Shown: piece by piece, positions 51,374 to 60,198 of the stretch
Numbering within the stretch: position 1 is the first letter of the stretch
Layout of the letters: every line of letters begins with the position of its first letter
NCBI RefSeq assembly: GCF_028882275.1
Contig: NZ_JARBUT010000011.1
Location: forward strand, 160,821 to 224,820
DNA: 64,000 bases
Origin: Nocardiopsis sp. N85
GTDB lineage: Bacteria; Actinomycetota; Actinomycetes; Streptosporangiales; Streptosporangiaceae
Direction of reading: 5' to 3'
Program-made: the position numbers and the translations under genes
The notes under the pieces: model-generated
Databases searched by the model: none
Seen by the model: the letters and a program-made list of their open reading frames with translations, nothing else
What the model was told of the DNA's origin: nothing

Positions 51374-53128
51374 GTGGTACAACTTCGTATAGCTCTGGCC
51401 CAGATCAACCCGACTGTGGGTGATCTGGAAGGTAATTGCGACAGCGTCGTCGCTTACGCTCGTCAGGCGAGCGACGCTGGAGCCCATCTCGTCGTATTTC
51501 CCGAGATGGTCGTCACGGGATACTCGGTAGAGGATCTCGCCCTGCGGGACGGTTTTGTTTCCGCTTCCATAAAAACCACTCACACACTCGCCAGCCGATT
51601 GTCCGACGAAGGTCTCGGACACCTCCCGGTGGTCATCGGCTTCCTGAACAGACGAGAGGGCGGAGGATCCCGGTTCGGTCAACCCTCGGGAGCGCCGCAG
51701 AACTCGCTGGCGGTGCTGCACCAAGGCCGGATCCAGCTCGTTTCGGCGAAGCACCACCTGCCCAACTACGGGGTCTTCGACGAATTCCGGTACTTCGTCC
51801 CTGGAGACACGCTTCCGGTAATGCGACTGCACGGCGTCGACATCGCTTTCGCCATTTGCGAGGACCTGTGGCAGGACGGGGGGCCCGTTGCGGCGGCGGC
51901 CGTCCTCGGGGTGGGGATGCTCATCACTCTGAACGGGTCACCGTACGAGCGGCACAAGGACGACGTGCGGCTCGCACTGTGCCAGCGGCGCGCACGTGAG
52001 ATCGGAGCCGCCATCGGCTACGTCAACATGATCGGCGGTCAGGACGACCTGGTGTTCGAGGGCGACTCCCTCATCGTCGACGCGGAGGGAGACCTCGTCT
52101 CCCGGGCTCCACAATTCGAGGAGGCGCTCCTGGTCACCGATGTGTCCCTTCCCCGAACCGCGGCCCCATCGGAACCACCGGCGGAATCGGGCGGTTTCCG
52201 GATCGTGCGGTACACGGCCTCCACGCAGCCGCTCGTGCCCTACGAGTCGCGCCCACCGGTGCTGACGCCCCGGCGCAACCCCTTGAGCGATCTCGGCGAG
52301 GTCTACACGGCTCTCGTCACGGGGGTACGCGACCACGTTCGCAAGAACGCCTTCTCCTCGGTCCTGGTGGGCGTCTCCGGGGGTCTCGATTCCTCACTGA
52401 CGGCCACGATCGCGGCGGACGCCGTGGGTGCGGAGAACGTGCACGCCCTGGTCATGCCAGCGAAGGGATCCAGTACGGAGGCCATGGCGGACGCGGGAAA
52501 GCTGATCAAGGAGCTGGGCCTCGTCAACCGCGTCTACCCGGTGAACCACCTGGTCGACGCGTTGGAGTCGACGATCGTCGCCTCCAACGCGGACGGCGCG
52601 GAGAACCTGTTGGCGCAGGCACGCGGCACCCTCATCGCGGCCCTCTCGCGTGAGGAGGGACACCTCGTGTTGGCGGCGGGCAACAAGAGCGAATTGGCGA
52701 CCGGGCTGTGCGCCCATTACGGCGATGCCGTGGGGTCCTACGCACCGCTCAAGGACTGCTGGAAGACACTGGTCCGGGAACTGGCCCGCTGGCGCAACAC
52801 CGAGGCGACGCGTGTCGGGCTCACACCGCCCATTCCGGAGCGCTCCCTCGACCGGAACCGGGTCAATGGCTGGGGAAGTGCCGATCAGATCCCCACGCAA
52901 CCGGAGTACGAGGTGCTCGACGGGCTGCTGAACGCCTACATCGGCACGGATCAGGGTGTCGCGGCGCTGACAGCGGCGGGTTTCGATCCGGATCTGGTGC
53001 GCCACGTCGTCCGCCGGGTCGACAGAGCCGAGCACAAGCGCCGCCAGTACCCGCCCGGCCCCAAGATCACCAAGCGCAACTTGGGAAGGGACCGGCGCCT
53101 GCCCATCACCAGCCGCTGGCCGGCCTGA
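51374..53128 (+). CDS. nadE: glutamine-dependent NAD+ synthetase
   Basis: A 584-residue two-domain enzyme making NAD+ from deamido-NAD+, glutamine and ATP. The N-terminal nitrilase-type glutaminase has the triad Glu44 (VVFPEMVVTGY), Lys126 (SAKHHLPNYGVFDE) and Cys162 (AFAICEDLWQDG). The C-terminal synthetase has the PP-loop SGGLDSSLT (about residue 335) and AAGNKSELATGLCAHYGD. All key residues are present. The length is close to that of the shorter bacterial two-domain enzymes. GTG is the first base of the likely transcript. Single gene. Confidence 0.97.
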   Translation: MVQLRIALAQINPTVGDLEGNCDSVVAYARQASDAGAHLVVFPEMVVTGYSVEDLALRDGFVSASIKTTHTLASRLSDEGLGHLPVVIGFLNRREGGGSRFGQPSGAPQNSLAVLHQGRIQLVSAKHHLPNYGVFDEFRYFVPGDTLPVMRLHGVDIAFAICEDLWQDGGPVAAAAVLGVGMLITLNGSPYERHKDDVRLALCQRRAREIGAAIGYVNMIGGQDDLVFEGDSLIVDAEGDLVSRAPQFEEALLVTDVSLPRTAAPSEPPAESGGFRIVRYTASTQPLVPYESRPPVLTPRRNPLSDLGEVYTALVTGVRDHVRKNAFSSVLVGVSGGLDSSLTATIAADAVGAENVHALVMPAKGSSTEAMADAGKLIKELGLVNRVYPVNHLVDALESTIVASNADGAENLLAQARGTLIAALSREEGHLVLAAGNKSELATGLCAHYGDAVGSYAPLKDCWKTLVRELARWRNTEATRVGLTPPIPERSLDRNRVNGWGSADQIPTQPEYEVLDGLLNAYIGTDQGVAALTAAGFDPDLVRHVVRRVDRAEHKRRQYPPGPKITKRNLGRDRRLPITSRWPA

Positions 53129-53203
53129 CGCACCATCGCGATCCGGTTCCACCACGTCCGGAGGCCGTTCGAGTGGTACCCGCCGCCTGAACGGCCCCGC
53201 GCG

Positions 53204-53686
53204 TCATGCGAAGTACGGCGCCGCCGCGATGACGAGCCCGAGCATCACGGCCACCGACAGCACCAGGAGGGCGATCTCGGTGCTCAGAGCCCGGCGGCGC
53301 CGTTGGCGGTGTCGGGCGGCCTCCTCCTCGAACTCCCGGTCGATGTGCTCGTGTTCGGCCAGGACGTGGGACTCCAGTTCATCGAACCTCTTCCGCAAGG
53401 ACACCAGTTCCCGACGTCCGTGGTCCTCCTCGGCGATCGCCTCGGCGCTGGTGGATGCGGTCCGGTCACCCGCGAGTGCCTCGATGATCTGTTGCTTGCG
53501 GTCGGCGATCCCCACCTTCTCCAGGAGCGCGGCCGAGGAGACCGCCTGCTTCCTCGCCATCCTCCCATTCTCGATCGCCTGACCCGGGTCGTACAGGCCG
53601 CGTTGGCGGATCCTCAGGACGGCGTTCCCGGCGACGGTGGCCGTGACCAAGAAGAACACGTAAAAGGCGAATTGGTTGACATCCAT
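53204..53686 (-). CDS. coiled-coil protein with membrane helices at both ends
   Basis: A 160-residue protein with an N-terminal hydrophobic segment (FAFYVFFLVTATVAGNAV, about residues 6-23), an Arg/Glu/His-rich coiled coil (about 85-130) and a C-terminal membrane helix (LALLVLSVAVMLGLVIAAAPYF-like end, about 138-158). No family recognised. It is the last of four minus-strand genes (55897 to 53204) that share membrane anchors. Confidence 0.6.
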   Translation of the reverse strand: MDVNQFAFYVFFLVTATVAGNAVLRIRQRGLYDPGQAIENGRMARKQAVSSAALLEKVGIADRKQQIIEALAGDRTASTSAEAIAEEDHGRRELVSLRKRFDELESHVLAEHEHIDREFEEEAARHRQRRRRALSTEIALLVLSVAVMLGLVIAAAPYFA

Positions 53687-53773
53687 TCCAGGGCTCCTCC
53701 GAGCGGGTCTGCGGAAGTGGTGCGCCAGTCGACGTGCTGACGCACCCGAAAACCAGTGGGTGACACGCTCCCG

Positions 53774-54763
53774 TCAGCTGCGGCCCCGATTGCCACCGTT
53801 CCCGCCACCGATACGGGAGCGGGCCCGCCTGACAGCGCTGGAGAGGGAGGTGCCCAGGGCGGCAGTCGAGTCCTTGGCCCTGTCCTTCCTGGAGGGTTTG
53901 CTCAGGATGTCGAGTGGATTCGATTCCGCCGGGGGAAGCCCGCGAGCCTCGCGCGCGCTCACGTCTCTCCGCCTCTCATCGATGATCTCCGCGACCGCCT
54001 CTTTCCTCGCCTGCCCGGACAGAGGGGAGTGCCCGGTCTCCTTCACCAGGGCGAGGGCGGCGTGCGCGGCCGCCAAACCGTTGTTCTTCACAAGATCGGT
54101 TACGACCTTCGGATAGTCCTCCAGAATAGCATCGACCCATTGCCTGAAATCAGGAAGCTTTCCTTCCTTGATGGCATCTCGTGCACTGACGTTGAGATCG
54201 AATCCGAGTATTTTGTAGGACTCCTTGAGGGACATGTCGACCTGGACGAGATTGTCGCGCACCGCCCCGATACTCTGTGCGGTGCGTGTCGCTTCATCCT
54301 GAGACAGCGTCCGGCTTCCCTGTGCCACCGGATTGATCACCAAGGTGCTGTCAGGGTGCATCATCTCCTCGAAGGACTGGTTCGTCGCACCCGCGCTCTG
54401 GAGATCCTTGACCCGATCCTCCACCAGGGCCAGTTGCCGCTCTAGAATGAGGAGATTGGTGCCGGCCTCCAGAGTGATCGAATCACCCTCCTGCCTTAGG
54501 TTCTGCTCGGTGAGAGGGAACTCCTGCCTGTTCCAGACCTCCGAGTTGATCTGGCGTGCGATCTCCTCGATCTGCACCAGCGCTTCGCTGTTGATCTCAT
54601 GGAGGGAATGGTCCGACTTCTTCACCTTGGATGTCAGATATTTCTTTCCTCTTATCGCAACGAACGCGGCGAAGCCTGCGAAAAAGAGGTTTGACAGGAT
54701 CGCCGTTAAGGTGCTGGCCCCTCCGGTGAGCAATGAGTTCATGTTCGACAGTAGTTCGGCCAA
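53774..54763 (-). CDS. membrane-anchored hypothetical protein with a TTA codon
   Basis: A 329-residue protein with one hydrophobic N-terminal segment (ILSNLFFAGFAAFVAI, about residues 22-37). A mostly helical middle (EALVQIEEIARQINSEVW, ERQLALVEDRVKDLQ) and a basic, Gly-rich tail follow. The codon at 54709-54707 is TTA (Leu), rare in high-GC actinomycetes, where it often marks bldA control. GC is lower than in most of the window. No family recognised. Confidence 0.7.
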   Translation of the reverse strand: MAELLSNMNSLLTGGASTLTAILSNLFFAGFAAFVAIRGKKYLTSKVKKSDHSLHEINSEALVQIEEIARQINSEVWNRQEFPLTEQNLRQEGDSITLEAGTNLLILERQLALVEDRVKDLQSAGATNQSFEEMMHPDSTLVINPVAQGSRTLSQDEATRTAQSIGAVRDNLVQVDMSLKESYKILGFDLNVSARDAIKEGKLPDFRQWVDAILEDYPKVVTDLVKNNGLAAAHAALALVKETGHSPLSGQARKEAVAEIIDERRRDVSAREARGLPPAESNPLDILSKPSRKDRAKDSTAALGTSLSSAVRRARSRIGGGNGGNRGRS

Positions 54764-54806
54764 GACTTTCTCCCATGGAAGTGGCGTTGAGAGCTGCCGA
54801 AGCCCC

Positions 54807-55340
54807 TTATCCGATGACGGCGGTAGCGGCGGCCAAAAGTCCCAGTGCCACCATGAGGACGATGTGGGTGAGGCGGATCAGCCGAACTCTCATCGCATCG
54901 GTGCCGTGGACGCTCCCAGCGGAGTCATCCCGGATGGCGTAGTGGTCCGGGGCGGGGGTTCGTGCGCCGGGGACCGACCTCGCGATCTCCTGATTGAGCC
55001 GGTCGAGCATGCCCGCGTACTCGGAGAACCTCCGATCGGCGTCGCCGGAGAGGCCGGAGGCGGTTTCGGAGGGGCCCGTGTGCCTTCGAAAATTGATCAA
55101 CGCAAGCATGTTGTCCAGTATCAGGTACTTCTCGTCGGCGGCACTCGTCCCAAAAACGATGGCGTTCTCACGGTGATTCTTGAGGCGGAGTTCAGTCAAG
55201 GTCGCGCTGAATTCATCCAGCCTTCGGGGATGGGCCCCGGACTTCGCCATGAATTCTGTTGCCAGAAACCGGAAAAGGTAGAGGGTCAGTGCGCATGCGA
55301 ACATCAAAGAAAGCATCGAGATCATCTTCGAGTAGTCCAA
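54807..55340 (-). CDS. hypothetical protein with terminal membrane helices
   Basis: A 177-residue protein with an N-terminal helix (MLSLMFACALTLYLFRFLAT) and a C-terminal helix (RLTHIVLMVALGLLAAATAVIG) around an alpha-helical middle. The start is uncertain: TTG at 55340 gives the longest form, ATG at 55325 a form five residues shorter, and neither has a strong ribosome site. The same two-anchor design occurs in the neighbour at 53204. Function unknown. Confidence 0.6.
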   Translation of the reverse strand: MDYSKMISMLSLMFACALTLYLFRFLATEFMAKSGAHPRRLDEFSATLTELRLKNHRENAIVFGTSAADEKYLILDNMLALINFRRHTGPSETASGLSGDADRRFSEYAGMLDRLNQEIARSVPGARTPAPDHYAIRDDSAGSVHGTDAMRVRLIRLTHIVLMVALGLLAAATAVIG

Positions 55341-55378
55341 CCGGAATGTTTCTCAGTCACACTGGAATGTAGTCTTCT

Positions 55379-55897
55379 TTACATTTTTGTCCTTCGGTTT
55401 TCTGGGTCGGAGCGTGTGCTGACCGATTTTCCTCCCAAGGCTACCCCATGACGTCTCGCAACCTCTTCATGCCCCTGTCTGAAAATCTCGACTCTGGAGC
55501 GCCCCTCTTTCTGGTCGAGGAAATTCTGCATTCCTTTTCGATGGAAAGGTATGGACCACAAATTGGCCAGCCGCTGTCCGTTGTTGTCCACTGCATTTCG
55601 TATGGTCGTGGCGGCCTGTAGGACATTCTGAAGGTAGATGTTATTCAGATCGGCGACTCTGAGGAAGGCGGGAGTGTTCTTTGCTTTCTCACTCCTGGCC
55701 GCCCTGGTCGCTTCGTCCGTCAGGCCTGATATCAGGTGTTCCTTGTAATTGTTCTTCTCGATCCTGGCCTCTCGGTGCGACTGCCAGTACACGAGGGCCA
55801 GGGCACCGCCTACGATGCCCATGTAGATCGGTGTCGACGAGGCCATCGTCAAGATGTTCGAGAATGTCTCCCCCAAGACGGCCAGTAGTCGTTCCAC
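55379..55897 (-). CDS. membrane-anchored hypothetical protein, first gene of the low-GC cassette
   Basis: A 172-residue protein with one N-terminal membrane segment (TPIYMGIVGGALALVYWQS, about residues 20-38) and a charged, helical body (AARSEKAKNTPAFLRVADLNN...). The frame runs further upstream, but GTG 55897 is preferred because AAGGAAGGGG lies at a good distance and the longer form adds only Pro/Arg-rich residues. GC is 33 of 60 bases at 55441-55500. No family recognised. Confidence 0.65.
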   Translation of the reverse strand: MERLLAVLGETFSNILTMASSTPIYMGIVGGALALVYWQSHREARIEKNNYKEHLISGLTDEATRAARSEKAKNTPAFLRVADLNNIYLQNVLQAATTIRNAVDNNGQRLANLWSIPFHRKGMQNFLDQKEGRSRVEIFRQGHEEVARRHGVALGGKSVSTRSDPENRRTKM

Positions 55898-56710
55898 GAA
55901 CGGACCCCTTCCTTTCGCGTCGGTCTGCTGACATGCGACTGCCCTGCCCGCCTGCGGCCGAGGCAGCGGGCGGTCCCGTTGGAAGGGGCCGGGGCATGGG
56001 ATCCCTGTTGCCACGGGGAGGTGTCCACCAAGGGAAACTTGGTTGAATAGGTGACAAAGTGGCAGAGCGGGCTACATCATAGACCCTTCAGGTCTTCTTT
56101 CCCATGGTCGGATGGATGTTTTCGCTCGATCGGGCCAAGGGGGAAGAGCACATCGCGACCCCGGATTTCCGGAGCCCTTTCCGCTCGCCATCGTCGGTGG
56201 CCGAGAGCAGCGGTACCTGCCCCAACCCCGTCTCCACCTGGGGGCCATCACGGTTTCGCCCCTCGAACCATCCGATCCGTACGCCGTGGTGCAGGAGGGT
56301 GTGCTCGCGGAGACGGGTAACGCCCCTGGTGTGCGGTACGCGCGGATGGCCGTCGGCATGGCGCCCGGGCGGTGCCGCATCCGGAAGCCGGCCGACGGGC
56401 GCGGAGCAGCCGGATTCGGGAACGGTGCGGAGGCCGCGGCCCGTGAGGTCCGGCGGTTCGGGTTCGACCCCCTTCACGGGCGGTGAAGCGGTCTTTGTGA
56501 GTCCTTGGACCCCGCCGACCCCCTGGGGAGCGGTCAAGGCCTGAGAGCTCGTCCCATCTGGTGAGTCGGTGATGGCAGATCGGCGTGCGGGTGATACCCG
56601 CGAAGGCCGGTAGCAGCGGAGCGGGTGGCATCCGGTCGGACACGCCATGGTGTGCCCGGTCTGCCACCGGTGCCGCCTCGACCGAAGACCCGACCGGTGG
56701 GGCGCGGCCG
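55898..56710. other. 813-base region with one doubtful frame
   Basis: A plus-strand frame at 56112-56486 (124 residues) has GC-rich third positions in its second half and a mixed composition (LHLGAITVSPLEPSDPYAVVQEG), but a weak ribosome site and no recognisable family. It may be a small gene or a gene fragment. The rest, including 56490-56700, shows nothing coding. The AT-richer stretch near 56040-56100 probably carries the promoter of the leftward cassette. Confidence 0.35.
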
Positions 56711-59029
56711 TCAGTTGGCGTCGGACGCGCCCCGGTCGGTGCAGATCTCCTCGGACGGGGCCAGCACGTCGGTCGAATGGACGGCGACCACCTGGAAGCA
56801 GTACTCCACCTCGGGGTTGAGCCCCGAGACGTCCACCGAGGACTCGCCCGCCTCGGTACGGGCCATCGACGTCCCCCGCGCGTCGGCGGGGCCGCCGACC
56901 ACGACGTGCGAACTCTCGCCGCCGGTGTTGTCCGTCCAGGTCAGTGACACGGCCACGAGGTCGTCGGTGAGCCCGATGTCCGTGGGGGCCAGTTCCGCGA
57001 CCGGGTCGGCGACCGCCGGCGGTTCCGCGGCCCCGGACTCCGTTCTTCCCGGGGTGTCCCCGGTTCCACTCGCCTCCGGAGACGCGGCCGGGGAATCCGG
57101 CCCGCCCAGTCCCCTGACGAGCACGGCGAGGCCCGCTCCCACCACCACGACGACCAGCAGGCCGATGAGGATCGGGCCGACGAGGGCACCGATCCCGCGC
57201 TCGCGCTCCGGGGGCCCGCCCCAGTCGGAGTACGGCTGCGTGACGCGATTCCGATCGGTGGTGTCGAAAGGGGGAGAAGGGGCGGGTCGGGGGGTCGGCT
57301 GGGGTCGGTGCGGCACCGCCGGGGCGCCGGCCGTCTCCGCTGCCGGTGGCACCGGCGCGCCCGTCGCGTTCCACGCCGGTGGGAACGACGCGGGTGGGGG
57401 CGTGCCGACTCCGGAACCCGCCGCCTCGCCCGGTCGGACGCCCGGTGCCGGGGACGGCCGTGCGGGGGCTGCGTGCGTCACAGCGGCGGGAGCGGGCGTC
57501 CGCTCGGGAGCCGGTTCGGGGAGTGGGGCGGTGCGGGGCGTCCGGGCCGTGTCCACGCTCGGGGCGGCGCCGGAAGGCGTCGCGGCGTTCTCGGGCTCCG
57601 AAGGACCGACCTGCGCACCGCCGCCCTCGGCGGCTGCTTCGGCGTCGTCGGCGTCCGGGGGGTCCGTCCGGGGTGTCCGGAGGGCGCGGGGGAGTCCTAC
57701 CGCGGGGAGGTCTCCCTCCCCGGGGAGCGGTGTGCCGGGACGGCCCCCGTGGACCTCCGCGTCGGCGTCCTCATCGGGGTACCCGTCGTCGAGGTACCCG
57801 TCGTCCGGGTAGCCGTCATCGGTACGGGTGTCGGGTTCCGGCCCGGCGTCGACGATCGGTGCGGGCGGCCCAGGAGTCTCCTCCGTCGCCTCCCGGCCGT
57901 CCGCCTCCCACCACGGGGACTCCCCGAGAACGGCCGCCGTCCCCGCTTCCTCCTCGGGCTCGTCCGCGTACCCGTCATCGAGGTAAGGGTCGGCCGCAGC
58001 TTCCGTCTGCGGCTCCGCCTCGCCCGCTGCCGATCGCGCGGGCTCCCCGGTGCCGATGGCCCCCGGCGTCACGACCCTTTCGGGCCCGTCCGTGTAGCCG
58101 TCGTCGTCGGCCGCGGGGGTCGACGGTTCCACCCCCGTCCCCTCCTGGGTGAGCGGTACGGCCGCCCGGCCCTCTTCGAGGTCGTCGGTCCCCTCGGGCG
58201 GGGACCGACGCGCCGCCAGCGCCGCCGCGAACTCCTCCGCCGTGGACGTCCGGCGGTCGGGGTCGGCTTTCAGGGCCCGGCGCAGGACCGCGCGCAGCCA
58301 CTCCGGCACGTCCTCCCGCCGGAGCGCGGGAACGGCGGATCCGAGGATGCGGGCGCGGTACTCCGCCAGCGGGGCGGCCTCCTCCCGCACCTCGTCGAAC
58401 GGGGCGTGCCCCGCCAGGAGCGCCCACATCGTGGAGGCGAGGCGGTACACGTCCGAGGCGGGGGAGGGGGCCCCGCCCCGCAGTTCCTCGGGCGGCGTGT
58501 GGTCCAGGTCCCGCCGCGTGTAGTAGACCGGTGGGAACGGGTGGTCCAGCGGAAGAGCCGAACCGAAGTCGATCAGGGCCGGGCCGGTCTCCCCGCGCAG
58601 GATGTCGGCCGGGCGCACCGCGTGGTGCAGGAAGCCCGCCGCGTGGATCGCCGCCAGGGCCCCGGCCACCGCCGCGCCCACGGCGAGCACCTCGTCCACG
58701 GAGAGGCGCTCGCCGCGCGCCAGGATTTCGCCGTAGTCGCCCTCGGGCCGGTACTCGGTCACCGCGTAGGGGCGGCCCTCGTCGGTGACGCCGGAGAACA
58801 GCAGTGGCTGCACGCCCTCGGTGGCTGAGAACTCCTCCCACAGGCCCGCCTCGTCCGGTCGCCCCGCACCGGTCGACGGACGCAGCAGCTTCACCGCGAA
58901 GGGGGCCTCGCCCGACTCGGGCTCGGCTCGGTACAGGAGCGAGTGATCGCCGAGGTACAAAGTCGTCAGGGAACGCATGCCCGAGATCACGGGCTGCGAC
59001 GAGGCGCGGCGACGACCCTGCCGGATCAT
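56711..59029 (-). CDS. large membrane pseudokinase with extracytoplasmic FN3-like domain
   Basis: A 772-residue protein with the same plan as the one at 25734-27635. The kinase fold spans about residues 20-310, with Lys47 in FAVKLLR and IDFGSA (153-158) preserved. The catalytic loop reads HHAVRPAD (135-142) instead of HRDLKPxN, so the catalytic Asp is Ala and the Asn is Asp. A very long Pro/Asp/Glu-rich linker (about 310-600) with DDGYPDDGYLDDGYPDE-like short repeats follows, then one membrane helix (about 614-638) and an FN3-like outside domain with EYCF and EEICTDRG. ATG 59029 has AGAAGGGA before it. The retained DFG distinguishes it from the first one. A ligand-sensing or scaffold role is inferred. 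Confidence 0.85.
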   Translation of the reverse strand: MIRQGRRRASSQPVISGMRSLTTLYLGDHSLLYRAEPESGEAPFAVKLLRPSTGAGRPDEAGLWEEFSATEGVQPLLFSGVTDEGRPYAVTEYRPEGDYGEILARGERLSVDEVLAVGAAVAGALAAIHAAGFLHHAVRPADILRGETGPALIDFGSALPLDHPFPPVYYTRRDLDHTPPEELRGGAPSPASDVYRLASTMWALLAGHAPFDEVREEAAPLAEYRARILGSAVPALRREDVPEWLRAVLRRALKADPDRRTSTAEEFAAALAARRSPPEGTDDLEEGRAAVPLTQEGTGVEPSTPAADDDGYTDGPERVVTPGAIGTGEPARSAAGEAEPQTEAAADPYLDDGYADEPEEEAGTAAVLGESPWWEADGREATEETPGPPAPIVDAGPEPDTRTDDGYPDDGYLDDGYPDEDADAEVHGGRPGTPLPGEGDLPAVGLPRALRTPRTDPPDADDAEAAAEGGGAQVGPSEPENAATPSGAAPSVDTARTPRTAPLPEPAPERTPAPAAVTHAAPARPSPAPGVRPGEAAGSGVGTPPPASFPPAWNATGAPVPPAAETAGAPAVPHRPQPTPRPAPSPPFDTTDRNRVTQPYSDWGGPPERERGIGALVGPILIGLLVVVVVGAGLAVLVRGLGGPDSPAASPEASGTGDTPGRTESGAAEPPAVADPVAELAPTDIGLTDDLVAVSLTWTDNTGGESSHVVVGGPADARGTSMARTEAGESSVDVSGLNPEVEYCFQVVAVHSTDVLAPSEEICTDRGASDAN

Positions 59030-59287
59030 GGGGTCCCTTCTGGCACAGCGGGTCCCTCCGCCCGGTCGGCCGACGGCACGGACGGCCCGCCGGCGCGCGG
59101 AGGGGATCGGGTCGACCGGCACGGTCCGAGGCGACGCCTGCGGGGGCCGAGAGCGCTCCGCGGGCGGGAGGGGGAGGTGGGTCCGGGGCCGCTGCCGGGT
59201 CGGGGCACGGTGCCCGACAACGCTGCGCCGAGCCTAGTACACACCCCGAAAGCGGGGCACGCCCCGGCCCGATGCCGGCGGGGAAGG

Positions 59288-59488
59288 TCAGGCGCTCTTG
59301 CCCTTCCGTCCGAACAGCCCTCCTCCTTGCTGGCTCTTCTGCGCCCTGCGGGCGGACGAGAGGAGATTGGTGGACTGAGTGCTCTCGCGCGACTTCTTCA
59401 TCGCTTCTGTCAGGCTGGTGGGTTTCTGCGATTCCTGGTTCCGCTTGAGCTCGTCCTTGATCTCTTGCCACTTGCCTTTGCGGGCCAT
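59288..59488 (-). CDS. small basic hydrophilic protein of 66 residues
   Basis: A Lys/Gln/Ser-rich protein (MARKGKWQEIKDELKRN...) ending in GGGLFGRKGKSA, predicted helical and without cysteine or membrane segment. The ATG at 59488 follows GGTGAG at a good distance. No family recognised. It is divergent from the small protein gene at 59803. Confidence 0.65.
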   Translation of the reverse strand: MARKGKWQEIKDELKRNQESQKPTSLTEAMKKSRESTQSTNLLSSARRAQKSQQGGGLFGRKGKSA

Positions 59489-59802
59489 GTTCCACTCACC
59501 TTCGTTTTCCCGGGGTTCGGAGTGATCTCCGGTCTTCTCCGGCTCGACGGGGCAGGGGAGCCGACGGGGCCTTGCGGGGCCACCGATCACGTACGGGCGC
59601 GCGATGGCGCGTACGAGGCTCGGAGCGTAGCACTGAGGGACGTGCCGGGAGAAGGCCGGAAAGCCCCTCCCGTATGGCGAAATCCAATGCTGGATCTTCA
59701 TCATTGCGATGTTGTGGGAATTCGCCTTTGATGAACGTGGGGGTGCTCGCATGACATCCGGCACCCGTTCCTGTCGGATTCGCGGAGGAAGGCGACGGTG
59801 AA

Positions 59803-60039
59803 ATGGCACGAGGCAAGCGCGGTGGCGAGAACGAGGACAAGGGCGCGGAGGACCTGGGCGACGCCCCGACGTCGGTCATCTATCCGAGATCCGGCCGCCG
59901 TGTGGTGAGCGAGGACTTCCCGTTGCGCGGGTTCACAAGACACGCGAACGCCGACGTCGACCCGAACGCCCGGCGCCAGGCCGAGCGCAGCAGGGCCTTC
60001 AGGGCGAAGGAGAAGCGCAACGGGAACAGCCCCTCCTAA
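59803..60039 (+). CDS. small charged protein of 78 residues, ending at a MITE
   Basis: A hydrophilic protein (MARGKRGGENEDKG..., then TSVIYPRSGRRVVSEDFPLRGFTRHANADVD, and a basic helix RRQAERSRAFRAKEKR). GGAGGAAGG lies about 11 bases before the ATG. Its stop codon TAA overlaps the left edge of a probable MITE. Without the element the next bases would give TAG at the same place, so the protein length seems unchanged. No family recognised. Confidence 0.65.
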   Translation: MARGKRGGENEDKGAEDLGDAPTSVIYPRSGRRVVSEDFPLRGFTRHANADVDPNARRQAERSRAFRAKEKRNGNSPS

Positions 60040-60198
60040 GGCGTGTTCCGCGGATACTCACCCTGCTGCGCGACGCCCCGGCACAGCTCTCGCCGCGTTC
60101 TCATCAGTCGACAGCCACACCGGGATGACTCCTTCTTCGGCCTTGCGAGAGCCGCACCGGGACGGCGCTCGCGACGGGCGGCATCCACGGAACACGCC
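60039..60198. mobile_element. probable 160-bp MITE, IS5-type target
   Basis: The ends form a 16-bp terminal inverted repeat with one mismatch (GGCGTGTTCCGCGGAT at 60040-60055; ATCCACGGAACACGCC at 60183-60198). CTA occurs directly outside each end (60036-60038 and 60199-60201), as expected for a 3-base IS5-type target duplication. No transposase frame is inside. It lies between the small protein gene and the kinase. Confidence 0.75.

Noticed and set aside
51195..51392. Plus-strand frame before nadE
   Set aside because: It contains the CRP-type site and the nadE promoter, has no ribosome site, and gives no recognisable protein.
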